64,000 bases of DNA from assembly GCA_002439755.1 (NCBI GenBank), contig DJPH01000019.1:4908-68907 (forward strand), in the 5' to 3' direction. The DNA is from Prevotellaceae bacterium UBA6417. Lineage in GTDB: Bacteria; Bacteroidota; Bacteroidia; Bacteroidales; Bacteroidaceae. This document shows positions 32,450 to 42,595 of the stretch, piece by piece (within the stretch, counting starts at the first letter, position 1; each line of letters starts with the position of its first letter). A model generated the notes under the pieces. That model saw nothing but the letters and a program-made list of their open reading frames with translations, was not told the origin of the DNA and made no database searches. The position numbers were made by a program, and so were the translations under genes.

Positions 32450-33751
32450 ATGACTTGCGAACAATTCAAGAACCATATCGTCGATTTGTTTGACGTGGAC
32501 GTTGACGTGGCTTTCAAGGCTGAATGTGAAGCCCACATAGCCTCTTGCGATTCATGCCGTTTGGAGTATGAAAGTCTCAAACATACTTTCAGCCTGTTAC
32601 AGCCTCAGTATAAGCCGGGTGTATCTGCCGGTCGACATTGCCCGGCAAAGACTGTTGCGCTAAGGAGGCTGTTGACAAATGTGGCGGCAGCCGTTGTTGT
32701 GTTTCTGGCCGGTGTCGGTGTCGGACTGAGCCATTTCTTTTCTGCTCCTGCCGAAGCAGTTCCCTCTTTGCAGTTTACTCTTGACAGAGCTGCTGAAAGC
32801 GTACGCAATGTGGGCAATTTCAGCTTTGAACTGTATGCCAGGACATTCCCGCAGGACAATTTTTTCATCCTCAGGCCTGAAGCCGATTTCGTCTGCATAT
32901 CCTTGCAATGTATCAGCCAGTCGGGAAAACGTTTCTGGCGCATCGGGAAGAAGGATGGGCGCTGCATTGTTTTTGACGGAACATGCCAGTACCAGTGGAT
33001 ACCGGGCGTGCGGTATCTGAAATTGCCGGCGACTGCCAATACATTGGGCGATTTTTCTGTGTTTCTTGATCCTTGCAGGTTTCTTGACATGCAGATGGAA
33101 GCGGTGAAGGGGGATGCAGCCCGTGCCAGCCTTACCGAAACGGATACTACCTATACGATTACGACAGTAGGGCGTAGGAGTGAAAACAATCCGATGCCTT
33201 TGTTGAACAACCGGCCGGTAAAGACGGATAGGTATGAACTTGAAAATGTTTTTTCAAAGTCTGACGGTCTGTTGCGCCAAGTGCGTATGTGGATAGAGGC
33301 TGGTGGGAAAAAGACCCTCGTCCTGAAAAGTGGGCAGATGAGCTATAATGTGAACATTGACAAAACCCTATTGTGCCGTTTGCCCGATACTGGAGAGTTT
33401 GTATGGCGCAGCTCTGACGGTGTGGCGGTTTCGGAAACAGACCGGCTTGCCTTTTTACAAAAGGAAACGGCCACGGATGCAGCCCGGCGCGTGATGAATG
33501 CTCTTATTGAGGGAAAACCTGAAAAGGTGGTGGAGACGCTGGACGCAGACAAACCGGAAATGGAGGAGTTGGCCAAACGATTCAAAGGATGCAAGGTTTC
33601 GGGTTTTTCGGAACCCCGCAAGCAAGACGATTATGCCGGTGTATATGTATTCTTTCGCATAGTTTTTCCTGACGGTGCAAAACGGACTTCTTATCTGGCC
33701 TTGCGCTCAGACAACAGTCAGCGGATATGGGTGGTCGATGGAGGACTCTGA
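32450..33751 (+). CDS. Zinc-finger anti-sigma factor with large periplasmic LolA/RseB-like sensor region
   Basis: 433 residues. The N-terminal cytoplasmic part carries the ZAS motif H29-xxx-C33-xx-C36, which clamps the sigma factor. A single membrane helix (~76-97) follows. The remaining ~335 residues are periplasmic: first a beta-rich part (~103-325) whose sequence style (DNFFILRP, FWRIGKKDGRCIVFDGTCQYQWIPG) looks like LolA/RseB-type lipoprotein-binding folds, then an ~80-residue C-terminal domain resembling NTF2/DUF4878-type modules. This is much larger than a typical anti-sigma and suggests direct sensing of an envelope ligand. The fold assignments are inference. It ends at a terminator hairpin. 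Confidence 0.78.
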   Translation: MTCEQFKNHIVDLFDVDVDVAFKAECEAHIASCDSCRLEYESLKHTFSLLQPQYKPGVSAGRHCPAKTVALRRLLTNVAAAVVVFLAGVGVGLSHFFSAPAEAVPSLQFTLDRAAESVRNVGNFSFELYARTFPQDNFFILRPEADFVCISLQCISQSGKRFWRIGKKDGRCIVFDGTCQYQWIPGVRYLKLPATANTLGDFSVFLDPCRFLDMQMEAVKGDAARASLTETDTTYTITTVGRRSENNPMPLLNNRPVKTDRYELENVFSKSDGLLRQVRMWIEAGGKKTLVLKSGQMSYNVNIDKTLLCRLPDTGEFVWRSSDGVAVSETDRLAFLQKETATDAARRVMNALIEGKPEKVVETLDADKPEMEELAKRFKGCKVSGFSEPRKQDDYAGVYVFFRIVFPDGAKRTSYLALRSDNSQRIWVVDGGL

Positions 33752-33776
33752 CCGGTCTTTGACCGGCCGTTTTCTT
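33752..33776 (+). terminator. Terminator after the sigma/anti-sigma pair
   Basis: CCGGTC-TTT-GACCGG hairpin (33752-33766) followed by CCGTTTTCTT. It abuts the end of the convergent flavoprotein gene. Confidence 0.6.
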
Positions 33777-36570
33777 ATTCATGCACTTTGGGAACGGTGC
33801 ATTCGTCTATCAGATAGACGAGAGACTGATAAGGAATGCCTGAGTGTTCGCTCAATCCGATTTCGCACGTGCGGCTGTTGGAGAAACCGCGACGGATTCC
33901 TGCGGCTTCGATTTGTGGACGTAACTTGCGCAGACCGTAGGCATTGAGTTCGGGATGAATAAAGCCCTTGTCGCCGGCAAAACCGCAGCATCCCACTTCT
34001 TCCGGCACCAATACGCGGGTGGAACATTTACGGGCAAGGTCGATCATTTTGTGACTAAGTCCCAAACGGCGTGTGGAGCAGGTGAGATGGATGGCAACAG
34101 GTTCATCGGTGGGTATAAACTGAAGGTCGTCGGCAACGTAATCGTGAATGAAAGCAATCAGTTCCAAGGGTTTTATACGCTTCATGCTTTCATTCATGCG
34201 TTTGAGACACGGGCTTTGGTCACAAACGATGGGGTAGCGCCCTTCTTCGGATGCTTCCCAAAGGCTGCGCTCCAGTTCTTCGGCCTTGCGGTCGGCAATG
34301 GCCGGCATTCCTTTGCTTTCCCAAATCATGCCGCAGCAGAGTTGTTGCATCTTGTCCGGAAAAATCACTTCCCAGCCGGCTTTGGATAGAAATGCCACGA
34401 CTTCGTCAACGAGGTCGCGTTGATCGGGGTCGTGTCGGGATGTTCCCATGGTCTGGTTGATGCAACTCGGAAAGTATACGACTTTTTTTGCCGAGTGCCA
34501 GGATATTTTGGGCTCCTTGTAGTGAGCTTTTGGAAGCGAAGGATTCCATTGCGGAAGCCCGAAAGAGTGAAGGGTTTTGCCTACAAGGCGCACACCGTCG
34601 TCACCGATTACAACTTGTGCTGCAGAGGCTGCCGATAGCAATGGTCGCAGCCCGGATTTGATGCCGGCAAAATGGTTTGCTGCAAAATGACCGGCGAAGA
34701 ATGCTACCGAACCGGGTGGGCAACTTTCGGCGCGCAGGTCGTGAATCAGGTCGGCAACGTTGATTTTCATAGGACAGGAAGTACTGCACAGGCCGTCTCC
34801 TGCACAGGTCTCGGTGCCGTAGTATTTGAAAAGCTCTTCGAGCCGTTCAAGGCGTTTGGGATTCTCGCCCGTATGACGGAGACGCGATATCTCGCGCTGC
34901 ACAACAATACGTTGGCGCGAAGACAGCGTAAAGCCGCAGCTCATGCAGTTTACTTCGCAGAATCCGCATTCGATGCATTTGTTGACGTGGTCGTTGACAA
35001 GCGGCATCGGCTTGAAGTTCTTAATGAAGCATTCGGGGTCGTCATTGAAGATGACACCGGGATTGAGTATGCCTTCGGGATCAAACAGATCCTTGACTTC
35101 GCGCATGATGCTGTAGGCAGCTTCGCCCCATTCGTGTTTGACAAAGGGAGCCATGTTGCGTCCGGTGCCGTGTTCGGCTTTTAGCGAGCCGTCGTACTTG
35201 TCTACAACCAACCGCTCGATTTCAAGCATCAGGTTCTGGTATTTTTTTACATCGTCTTCGGTCTCGAACGATTGTGCTATGATGAAATGATAGTTGCCGT
35301 TCAAGGCATGTCCGTAGATGCACGAATCTTCGTAGCCGTGGTGCTTGAGCATTTCGGATAGATCCATGGTGGCTTGCGGCAGATCCTCGATGTGGAAAGC
35401 AATGTCTTCGATGATAACGGTTGTTCCAAGCGGGCGTGTGCCGCCTACTGACGGGAAAATGCCTGAACGTATGGCCCAATATTTTGAACATTCTTCAGGG
35501 TCTGAAGTGAAATGAGCCGGAACGTAGAGCCGGAAGCGTTTGAGCACGTCCATGATGGCATTGATGTTCTGCTGAAGCTGTTCGGGTGTATCGGCTTTCG
35601 TTTCAGTTAGAATTGCTGTCAAATTGTTTCCGGTGGTGTCGTTGACCGAGTTCAGTGACTTCTTGTCAAGGAACTCGCTGCTATAGACCGGTGCATCTTT
35701 CAGAGCAACAACGGCTTCACAGGCTTCGCGCATGTCTTGGAAATAGAGCATCGCGCTGGCCGAATGCGGAAACAAGTGGCGGGTTTCCATGGTGAATTGG
35801 CTGGCAAAGCCCAAAGTACCTTCGGATCCGACCATCAGGTGGGTAATGATGTCGAACGGGTCTTGATAAAGAACAAATGGGTAAATATTCAACCCTGTTA
35901 CATTCTTGATGGAATACTTGAAAAGAATGCGTTTGTGCAATTCCTCATTTTCCAAGATGCGGTTGCGCAGGTCCTCGATGTGACGAATAAATTCGGGGTG
36001 GGTCTGTCGGAATTCGCGGCGTGAGTCTTCGTCACCGGTATCGAGAACAGTTCCATCGGCAAGCACCAAGCGTAATGATCGGAGTATGCGGTCGCTGTTG
36101 GCATGGGTTCCACAATTCATACCCGAAGCGTTGTTCATGACAATGCCGCCTACCATGGCGGAATTTTTTGAGGCCGGATCGGGAGAGAAAATCTTTCCGT
36201 AAGGAGCCAGAATCTGATTAACGCGATTGCCAATGATGCCGGGTTGCATGGTAATGGTGGAGGCATCTGGCGATATACTGTATTTTTCCCAATTCTTACC
36301 TGCAACAATCAAAACGGAGTCGGTTATTGCTTGTCCTGAAAGGCTGGTTCCTGCAGCTCTGAAAGTAACTGGAACTTTCAGACGTGAAGCCAGGCGGAGT
36401 ATGTTTACTATGTCTTTTTCGTTTCGTGAGCGTATAACAATCTTGGGCAGGTAGCGGTAAAAACCGGCGTCGGTTCCCCATGCCAAGCAATGCAAATCGT
36501 CCGTATAAATACAGTCGGACGGTATGAATTTGCGAGTGCCTCGGAGGAATGCCTGGTATTTCTTTTCCAT
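33775..36570 (-). CDS. D-lactate dehydrogenase-type FAD and Fe-S oxidoreductase
   Basis: 931 residues combining a GlcD-like flavoprotein with a GlpC-like iron-sulfur protein. In order: FAD_binding_4 domain (~35-210; RAAGTSLSGQAI), FAD-oxidase C-terminal domain (~250-520; MVGSEGTLGF, KAEHGTGRNMAPFV), two 4Fe-4S motifs (CIECGFCEVNCMSC and CAGDGLCSTSCP), and cysteine-rich CCG domains at the end (EVGCCGFAGDKGF). Such fusions oxidise D-lactate or another 2-hydroxy acid and pass electrons to the membrane pool. MurQ produces D-lactate, so a metabolic link is possible, although the gene is 30 kb away. Substrate is not provable here. Confidence 0.9.
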   Translation of the reverse strand: MEKKYQAFLRGTRKFIPSDCIYTDDLHCLAWGTDAGFYRYLPKIVIRSRNEKDIVNILRLASRLKVPVTFRAAGTSLSGQAITDSVLIVAGKNWEKYSISPDASTITMQPGIIGNRVNQILAPYGKIFSPDPASKNSAMVGGIVMNNASGMNCGTHANSDRILRSLRLVLADGTVLDTGDEDSRREFRQTHPEFIRHIEDLRNRILENEELHKRILFKYSIKNVTGLNIYPFVLYQDPFDIITHLMVGSEGTLGFASQFTMETRHLFPHSASAMLYFQDMREACEAVVALKDAPVYSSEFLDKKSLNSVNDTTGNNLTAILTETKADTPEQLQQNINAIMDVLKRFRLYVPAHFTSDPEECSKYWAIRSGIFPSVGGTRPLGTTVIIEDIAFHIEDLPQATMDLSEMLKHHGYEDSCIYGHALNGNYHFIIAQSFETEDDVKKYQNLMLEIERLVVDKYDGSLKAEHGTGRNMAPFVKHEWGEAAYSIMREVKDLFDPEGILNPGVIFNDDPECFIKNFKPMPLVNDHVNKCIECGFCEVNCMSCGFTLSSRQRIVVQREISRLRHTGENPKRLERLEELFKYYGTETCAGDGLCSTSCPMKINVADLIHDLRAESCPPGSVAFFAGHFAANHFAGIKSGLRPLLSAASAAQVVIGDDGVRLVGKTLHSFGLPQWNPSLPKAHYKEPKISWHSAKKVVYFPSCINQTMGTSRHDPDQRDLVDEVVAFLSKAGWEVIFPDKMQQLCCGMIWESKGMPAIADRKAEELERSLWEASEEGRYPIVCDQSPCLKRMNESMKRIKPLELIAFIHDYVADDLQFIPTDEPVAIHLTCSTRRLGLSHKMIDLARKCSTRVLVPEEVGCCGFAGDKGFIHPELNAYGLRKLRPQIEAAGIRRGFSNSRTCEIGLSEHSGIPYQSLVYLIDECTVPKVHE

Positions 36571-36610
36571 CGGGCGTTGTTGTTTGTAGATGTAACTTGT
36601 ACTATGCTTG

Positions 36611-36618
36611 CAAAAGTA
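36611..36618 (-). promoter_or_regulatory. -7 element of the D-lactate dehydrogenase-type gene
   Basis: Minus strand TACTTTTG (exact TAnnTTTG), 40 bases before the start codon. Confidence 0.5.
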
Positions 36619-36782
36619 CCAAAAATGTTCTACAAATGGTGCCGGAACGGAGTGTAAATACCGGATCTTGCTAAGGCGAAGTGCTTATTTGGCACTTATT
36701 AGGAACTCTGTTTCAAAGAATTTTCGTAATATTGCGTTGTGCTTTGGATTATTGTTCAGTTTAACCATATAAGAAAAGTCTG

Positions 36783-37808
36783 ATGGAACGAAAATTTTGG
36801 GTGGATGCAGTGAAAGCTTTGTGTATGGCTTGCGTCTATTTATTGCATTCACAAGTTTATTATGGATGGAGAGGACAGGATAATTTTTATTTCGCATCGC
36901 CTTTTTTTGTCAATGCATTCTTTTTTGTGAGTGGTTATTTGCTTTTTGGGAAATGGCTTTTTGTAGATTCTTCGTTATTGACAAAGAATGAATATAAGAG
37001 GTCGTTGTGCAATTTATTCTTTCGGATAGTTGTTCCTATGTTGCTGTTTTCAACGCTGATATATATTCCCAAGCAAGTGTTTCATGGCAATGAATTAAGT
37101 ATCGGGAAATATGCGAAGGATGTATTAGGCGGCATCAGCTATTGGTTTACGGCTACATTGGCAGTTGCGCAGTTGATATTGCTGTCGGCAGTGTTTATAT
37201 TGAAAACGCAGCGGGTGTGGATTTATGTAGCTATAAGTGCTGTTTGTTTGGGCGTGGGCTTGTATCTGCGTATCATTCATCCGAGTAGTTGCCCCGAGGA
37301 TTATTTCCCCTGGTACTATCAGCAGGGACTTGAGAGTACGTTCTTAATGTCGTGCGGAGGCGTGTATCGTTGCTATGAGGACACGATAAATAGAGTAATG
37401 AAATATGGCCTTGCCGTTGCATTCCTTATTTATGCAGCTATCTTTGTGTGGTCTGGTAATGCAGACCATAAAGTTCTGCTACTCGGCTTGGAAATTGGTC
37501 GGAATTTCGATGTCTTGGGGTTTGTATGGATATTATGTAGCTTCGCATTGCTCATAGCATTGTGCAAAAGTCTTAAGCCTATGGGGTGGTTGGCTTATAT
37601 CGGGCGGAACTCATTGACATTTTACTTCTTTTCCGGTGTATATCCTGCAATGGTATCAGCGATAGTTCATCGCTTGCCTATTCCTGATTTAGGGTATGCA
37701 GTAGTAATTTTTGTGATGTTTATTTCGCTTTTGATGGGCTATGTAACGGTTTTTATAATTAATCGGCATTTCTCGTTTCTGCTTGACTTGAGAAGATTGA
37801 AACGATAG
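36783..37808 (+). CDS. Acyltransferase-3 family integral membrane protein
   Basis: 341 residues with about ten transmembrane segments. The family opening FWVDAVKALCMACVYLLHS (~5-23; the His is in the conserved position) and the FFVSGYLLFG segment (~48-57) are present. Family members O-acylate sugars or wall/envelope polymers using cytosolic acyl-CoA. No substrate clue comes from the neighbours; it is a single gene ending in a strong hairpin. A weak promoter-like TAATATTG is at 36726-36733. Confidence 0.85.
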   Translation: MERKFWVDAVKALCMACVYLLHSQVYYGWRGQDNFYFASPFFVNAFFFVSGYLLFGKWLFVDSSLLTKNEYKRSLCNLFFRIVVPMLLFSTLIYIPKQVFHGNELSIGKYAKDVLGGISYWFTATLAVAQLILLSAVFILKTQRVWIYVAISAVCLGVGLYLRIIHPSSCPEDYFPWYYQQGLESTFLMSCGGVYRCYEDTINRVMKYGLAVAFLIYAAIFVWSGNADHKVLLLGLEIGRNFDVLGFVWILCSFALLIALCKSLKPMGWLAYIGRNSLTFYFFSGVYPAMVSAIVHRLPIPDLGYAVVIFVMFISLLMGYVTVFIINRHFSFLLDLRRLKR

Positions 37809-37823
37809 TTTTTACAATGCAAA

Positions 37824-37862
37824 AAGAGAAGCCTGCAATATCCGATATAGCAGGCTTCTCTT
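37824..37862. terminator. Bidirectional terminator hairpin
   Basis: Perfect 13-bp stem (AAGAGAAGCCTGC 37824-37836 with its complement 37850-37862), loop of 13. On the minus strand it is followed by TTT after CTCTT, favouring termination of the nagB transcript; it lies between convergent genes. Confidence 0.75.
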
Positions 37863-37890
37863 CAGAATAAAGTTTATTGGTTCTAAAGGC

Positions 37891-38685
37891 TTAATAGATG
37901 GAGTCCTTTTCGATGTCTTTGAAGTATTTGTAGGTGCTGACTTTTAATTCGTCGGTTGAAGGTTCATCACAAACGATAATGCCGTGGCCGTGTAGTTGCA
38001 GACTGCTGATAGTCCACATTTGTGAAATTGCACCTTCAACAACGGCTTGCAGTGCTCGTGCCTTTTGGTGTCCATTGCAAAGAATCATCACTTCGTCAGC
38101 AGACATGATTGTTTGCACTCCTACGGTCAATGCCATTTTGGGCACTTTGTTGATGTCGTTTTCGAAGAAACGCGAGTTGGCTATGATGGTATCTGTTGTA
38201 AGAGTTTTGATGCGAGTGCGTGATGAAAAAGATGAACCCGGTTCGTTGAAAGCTATATGACCGTCTGGGCCGATTCCTCCGATGAACAGATGAATGCCTC
38301 CTGCTTGTTGAATCATTTCCTCGTAGTTTTGGCATTCAGCCATTAAATCGGGAGCGTTGCCATTAAGAATGTGGATGTTTTCCTTTGGGCAATCTATATG
38401 GTTGAATAAATTGTCGAACATGAAGTAATGGTAGCTTTGCGGATGGCTTTCGGGAAGGCCGACATATTCGTCCATGTTGAATGTTACGACATTTTTGAAG
38501 CTGACGCGCCCTTCTTTATGAGCCTGCACGAGATTGCGGTACATTCCGATGGGTGTTGAACCAGTAGGAAGGCCTAACACGAAAGGACGCTTGGAAGTTG
38601 GAGCAAATTTGTTGATACGTTCAATGACATGTTCGGCAGCCCATTTGGACAGGGCGTCGTAATTGTTTTGAATGATTACTCTCAT
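37891..38685 (-). CDS. nagB: Glucosamine-6-phosphate deaminase NagB
   Basis: 264 residues from the ATG at 38683-38685. Diagnostic motifs: [15 protein letters not shown] near residue 37, [32 protein letters not shown] (active site) and GHQKARALQ. It converts glucosamine-6-phosphate to fructose-6-phosphate and ammonia, the last step of GlcNAc/MurNAc catabolism. It is the end of a seven-gene minus-strand run starting at 43539; the gap to the previous gene is 39 bases. nagA is not in the window. Confidence 0.96.
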   Translation of the reverse strand: MRVIIQNNYDALSKWAAEHVIERINKFAPTSKRPFVLGLPTGSTPIGMYRNLVQAHKEGRVSFKNVVTFNMDEYVGLPESHPQSYHYFMFDNLFNHIDCPKENIHILNGNAPDLMAECQNYEEMIQQAGGIHLFIGGIGPDGHIAFNEPGSSFSSRTRIKTLTTDTIIANSRFFENDINKVPKMALTVGVQTIMSADEVMILCNGHQKARALQAVVEGAISQMWTISSLQLHGHGIIVCDEPSTDELKVSTYKYFKDIEKDSIY

Positions 38686-38724
38686 AGTCTTTAAAATATT
38701 AAATGGTATAATATAGGTAGGCAT

Positions 38725-39225
38725 TTAGAATTTGCGCAATACTATGCGTGCGTACCTGCTTTGCAGTATCATGCTTTTGTGCGTAAGTTGTATCACCTTG
38801 AAAGTTTCGTCCGTTTGATGAAAACCGAAAGGCGAAAGGCGAGTTGCTTCTTCATCTGTTATTTCAATGTCATGATCAACGCAATCCCAATAGAATTTGT
38901 GAAAGCGTAACTCAGACTTGCCGCGTGCAAAACGGCATAGCACGATGTTTGTATTCGGGCAATCAATGTAGATGTCAAACCAATGCAATTTCGCCAAATC
39001 TAATTGAAAGGAAAGATATGCCTTGTATTTTTTTGTGTCAGTTATAATAGTATAGGCTTCAGCTTGTGTAGAGTCAGCTTCTGAGTAGTTGCTGTTGTAG
39101 GCGACACTCATGATTTGCCACATCCCGTCTAAGGAGCCATTGTCCGGCATCTTGTCGCAACCGGAAAGAAAAGCAGGCAATAAAGCTACTATAAAAATCT
39201 TTATTAGGAGTATTGCTTTTTTCAT
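38725..39225 (-). CDS. Lipocalin-like lipoprotein of unknown function
   Basis: 166 residues with a lipoprotein signal ending in a FLSGC lipobox (cysteine at 23). The mature part begins with GSLDGMWQIMSVAYN, typical of the lipocalin-like domain proteins common in Bacteroidetes. It starts 6 bases after the Wzi-like gene. I do not know its ligand. Confidence 0.75.
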   Translation of the reverse strand: MKKAILLIKIFIVALLPAFLSGCDKMPDNGSLDGMWQIMSVAYNSNYSEADSTQAEAYTIITDTKKYKAYLSFQLDLAKLHWFDIYIDCPNTNIVLCRFARGKSELRFHKFYWDCVDHDIEITDEEATRLSPFGFHQTDETFKVIQLTHKSMILQSRYARIVLRKF

Positions 39226-39231
39226 GGGAGA

Positions 39232-40731
39232 TTATAATTGGAAAAGCCCACGTGAGCAGAGTGTTATTTGAAAGCCGGTGTTGTTGCCTATCAGATTACC
39301 CTTGTCAAAAGCAAAAGCACATCGCAGACTGTTGCCTTCAGTATGAAGCAAGCCTATTCGTTTGGGCGAATAGGTTAGTTCTGCCATAAACGAAGTGTTA
39401 TATTTCTTGTCATCGAAAGGCCTGTCGTAGCTACCGAGGTTTTCCGTATAGGTATAAAGCAATCGATAATGCAACTCATTGAAAGGATTGCCTGAAACAC
39501 CAAAGTGATGCGCCCTGAAGCGGTTGTTGCTGAAATTGATGCTGTGGTCACCATTGTATAAAGGAGACGTATAGAGCGGATTCCCTATTGCCTGTCCCCA
39601 ATGTTGCCAGCCCGGAAAGATGGTATGGTTGTAATAGTTGTCTATGGCACTGATTTGATCCGGAATTGTGGCGTTTCCGTCATGGTAGATGGGGCCTGAC
39701 TGATAGTCCGTCCGCATGTATTCATATAGCAATGTCCCAACTATTCTGTTTTGTGGAAGTGTGATTTCTGTACCGTATAGTCCGTCTTTCCATCCGTATT
39801 GGAAAAAAAGCTGTGAATGATCTTCAAAGAAATGATCCATGTAAAGGCGTACTTTGGCATTGTTAAGTTTATAGCTTAAGCTGAACAACCAACTTCCAAG
39901 TGAGTTCCCTTGTGAATTCTTATATACATCAATGGCATCGCTGCCGCCACCATAGATTGCTTTGATAAAGTCTTTTATTCCCACGTTGGATTTAAGATCT
40001 TTGTAACCTCCGAAATTGATGTCATAGCTTGTTCCGCCAAATTGTGTGGCCCATTCAAGCCCGCCTTCTGCAACGATGGGAAATTTGTTTTCATCGCCTA
40101 AGCGTATGAATCCTGATTTCGTATGTACAAAGAAGTAGTTGGTGTGGCGTTTGCCTTCGGCAACAAAAGTCTTTTGCCACCGTTTATCCGTTGTGAGACC
40201 GTAGCCGAAGTGAAATTTGAATGCCAACCATTTTTTGTTCCTTATCAGATTTACATAGTCGGGCGTTTCTATGCGGATGTCTGGAATAGGACGCGCATTA
40301 GTACCGAAAGTTTGGCTACCCGAGCTTAGTTCTGCGTTTTTCAAATGTGCGGCTCGTTCTTTGCTGCCTATCCAAATGCCTGTTTTCCGGTATTTGATGC
40401 CGGTGTATAATTGTTGGATGATGAAAGACGATGTAAAGTTATATGCCGTAGCTAAGTCTGCACCGTATTCTAATTCCCATGTTTTGCTTTGACTAATTTT
40501 GTAATGTCCGTCTAAAGCAAGTCGAAGATAGCCGTTGTTGCTTTTGATGCTTGACAAACCATATTTGTTGGCATTGAGCCAAAGGGGATTTTTCCCGTTC
40601 CCAAATGAGATTTGTCTCTCGATGTTGTAGCCAAGTTTATTGTTGGTGCCGGCATTTTCCTCTTGGCCGGTTGCCGTAGTGGCGGCCAAGAGGAAAGATA
40701 TAGCTATTAGGTGCTTTTTCCCTGAGCGCAT
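39232..40731 (-). CDS. Capsule assembly Wzi family outer-membrane protein
   Basis: 499 residues with a signal peptide (~1-22) and a C-terminus ending in an aromatic/hydrophobic strand (RGLFQL), as expected for an outer-membrane beta-barrel. The alternating amphipathic strands and segments such as ISFGNGKNPLWLNANKYG match the Bacteroidetes Wzi-family proteins. Wzi in enterobacteria anchors capsule at the surface. It follows rny by 8 bases and is about 20 kb from the capsule locus at the right edge. Family call is good; capsule-binding is by homology. Confidence 0.85.
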   Translation of the reverse strand: MRSGKKHLIAISFLLAATTATGQEENAGTNNKLGYNIERQISFGNGKNPLWLNANKYGLSSIKSNNGYLRLALDGHYKISQSKTWELEYGADLATAYNFTSSFIIQQLYTGIKYRKTGIWIGSKERAAHLKNAELSSGSQTFGTNARPIPDIRIETPDYVNLIRNKKWLAFKFHFGYGLTTDKRWQKTFVAEGKRHTNYFFVHTKSGFIRLGDENKFPIVAEGGLEWATQFGGTSYDINFGGYKDLKSNVGIKDFIKAIYGGGSDAIDVYKNSQGNSLGSWLFSLSYKLNNAKVRLYMDHFFEDHSQLFFQYGWKDGLYGTEITLPQNRIVGTLLYEYMRTDYQSGPIYHDGNATIPDQISAIDNYYNHTIFPGWQHWGQAIGNPLYTSPLYNGDHSINFSNNRFRAHHFGVSGNPFNELHYRLLYTYTENLGSYDRPFDDKKYNTSFMAELTYSPKRIGLLHTEGNSLRCAFAFDKGNLIGNNTGFQITLCSRGLFQL

Positions 40732-40739
40732 GGCTAAGG

Positions 40740-42272
40740 TTATTTTGCGTAGTTGACAGCTCTGATTTCGCGAATTACAGTGATTTTGACTTGTCCGGGA
40801 TAAGTCATTTCGTCTTGTATCTTCTTTGCGATTTCAGCGCTAAGGTCGGATGCCTGCTTGTCGTTGATTTTGTCTGCACCAACGATTACACGCAATTCTC
40901 TACCTGCCTGTATGGCATATGTTTTTGTGACACCTGGATAGCTCATGGCGATATTCTCCAAATCGTTTAGTCGTTTGATGTAGGCTTCAACGATTTCACG
41001 GCGTGCGCCGGGACGTGCTCCACTGATGGCATCGCAGACTTGCACGATCGGTGCCAACAAGGTTGTCATTTCAATTTCATCGTGATGTGCTCCGATGGCA
41101 TTGCAGATATCCGGCTTTTCCTTGTAGAGTTCTGCCAATTTGGCTCCGTATAAAGCATGAGACAACTCGGTTTCTTCGTCTGGAACTTTTCCGATGTCAT
41201 GAAGCAATCCGGCTCGTTTTGCCTTTTTGGGGTTCAAACCCAATTCGGAAGCCATAATGGCGCAAAGGTTTGCTGTTTCGCGTGCATGTTGCAAGAGGTT
41301 TTGTCCGTAGGAAGAGCGGTATTTCATTTTTCCGATGATTCTGATTAACTCGGGATGCAGTCCGTGTATGCCCAAATCTATGGCTGTGCGTTTACCGGTT
41401 TCAATGACTTCTTCGTCAACTTGTTTTTTGACCTTTGCTACGACTTCCTCGATTCGTGCCGGGTGTATGCGTCCGTCGGTGATGAGCTGGTGCAGGGCCA
41501 GGCGGCATATTTCGCGGCGCACCGGGTCAAAAGCTGATATGACAATTGCTTCGGGTGTGTCGTCAACGACAATTTCCACGCCTGTGGCAGCTTCGAGGGC
41601 TCGGATGTTTCTGCCTTCGCGGCCGATGATGCGGCCTTTTACTTCGTCGTTGTCTATATGGAATACTGTGACGCTGTTTTCTATGGCTGTTTCTGTAGCA
41701 ACGCGTTGTATGGTCTGGATGACAATCTTCTTTGCTTCTTTCGTGGCGGTCATTTTTGCATCGTCCATTATCTCATTGATATAGCTTTGTGCGTTTGTCT
41801 TGGCTTCGTCTTTAAGTGAAACGATGAGGCGTTCTTTGGCTTCTTCAGCCGACAGACCACTGATGGTTTCCAGCTTTTCGCGTTCTTTTTGCTGCATTTT
41901 GTCCAGTTCTTCTTGTTTTTTCAGGATAACGGATTGCTGTGCATCAAGGTTGCTTTGCTGTTTGTCCATTTCATTCTTGCGACGTGTAATGGCTTCTTGG
42001 CGCTGAACTAAATTCATTTCACGCTGCTTCAATTTGTTTTCAGCTTGTAGCAGATGCTGGTTTCTTTGTTGTACTTCTTTTTCGAGTTGTGATTTCTTGT
42101 TCAGAAATTCTTCTTTTACTTCCAGCAGTTTTTTCTTTTTTATGACTTCAGCATCGGTTTCGGCTTTGGCTATCATCTTGTTGTATTTGCCTTTGATGAC
42201 AAATCTGAATATTGCAAAGCCGATTCCTGTACCTGCGAGCAGGCTTGCTATGATAAAAATGATTAGATTCAT
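40740..42272 (-). CDS. rny: Ribonuclease Y
   Basis: 510 residues. An N-terminal membrane anchor ([19 protein letters not shown]) is followed by a long coiled coil (~30-150), a KH domain ([21 protein letters not shown]) and an HD domain ([15 protein letters not shown] with the HD metal-binding pair). It is the membrane-bound endoribonuclease that starts mRNA decay. It sits 38 bases after zapA. Confidence 0.97.
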   Translation of the reverse strand: MNLIIFIIASLLAGTGIGFAIFRFVIKGKYNKMIAKAETDAEVIKKKKLLEVKEEFLNKKSQLEKEVQQRNQHLLQAENKLKQREMNLVQRQEAITRRKNEMDKQQSNLDAQQSVILKKQEELDKMQQKEREKLETISGLSAEEAKERLIVSLKDEAKTNAQSYINEIMDDAKMTATKEAKKIVIQTIQRVATETAIENSVTVFHIDNDEVKGRIIGREGRNIRALEAATGVEIVVDDTPEAIVISAFDPVRREICRLALHQLITDGRIHPARIEEVVAKVKKQVDEEVIETGKRTAIDLGIHGLHPELIRIIGKMKYRSSYGQNLLQHARETANLCAIMASELGLNPKKAKRAGLLHDIGKVPDEETELSHALYGAKLAELYKEKPDICNAIGAHHDEIEMTTLLAPIVQVCDAISGARPGARREIVEAYIKRLNDLENIAMSYPGVTKTYAIQAGRELRVIVGADKINDKQASDLSAEIAKKIQDEMTYPGQVKITVIREIRAVNYAK

Positions 42273-42310
42273 ATGTTCTTATGTTTTAGGTGTTAATAAA
42301 TTGGATTCTA

Positions 42311-42583
42311 TTACTGTGATATGCTTTTGTCGATTGTTTTTATCATGTCTTTCAGACGATCATCGATATTCTGCTCGCTGATGAGATTAACGGCTATGTC
42401 TAATGTTGCCATGGCCAGATAGTCCTCTTTTTCTTGGTCGGGAAAATATGATGCATACTGCCGCAGTTTATCGTTAATCATCTTAGCTGCTTCTCGGTAG
42501 GTCTGCTCCTTTTTGCGTTCAATTTGTATGGAAAAAGTGCGCGTTCCGATGTTCAGTTGTATGGAAAAATAGTCCGTATTCAT
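42311..42583 (-). CDS. zapA: Cell division protein ZapA
   Basis: 90 residues. ZapA-type sequence (QLNIGTRTFSIQIERKKEQTYREAAKMINDKL) with an N-terminal beta part and a C-terminal helix for tetramerisation. It bundles FtsZ filaments. The coiled-coil gene upstream ends 12 bases earlier. Confidence 0.88.
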   Translation of the reverse strand: MNTDYFSIQLNIGTRTFSIQIERKKEQTYREAAKMINDKLRQYASYFPDQEKEDYLAMATLDIAVNLISEQNIDDRLKDMIKTIDKSISQ

Positions 42584-42595
42584 GATATGTGGCTG

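Noticed and set aside
33775..36570. Glycolate oxidase GlcD/GlcF split genes
   Set aside because: Both parts are fused in one uninterrupted frame with the D-lactate dehydrogenase-type order, so no frameshift or split is needed.
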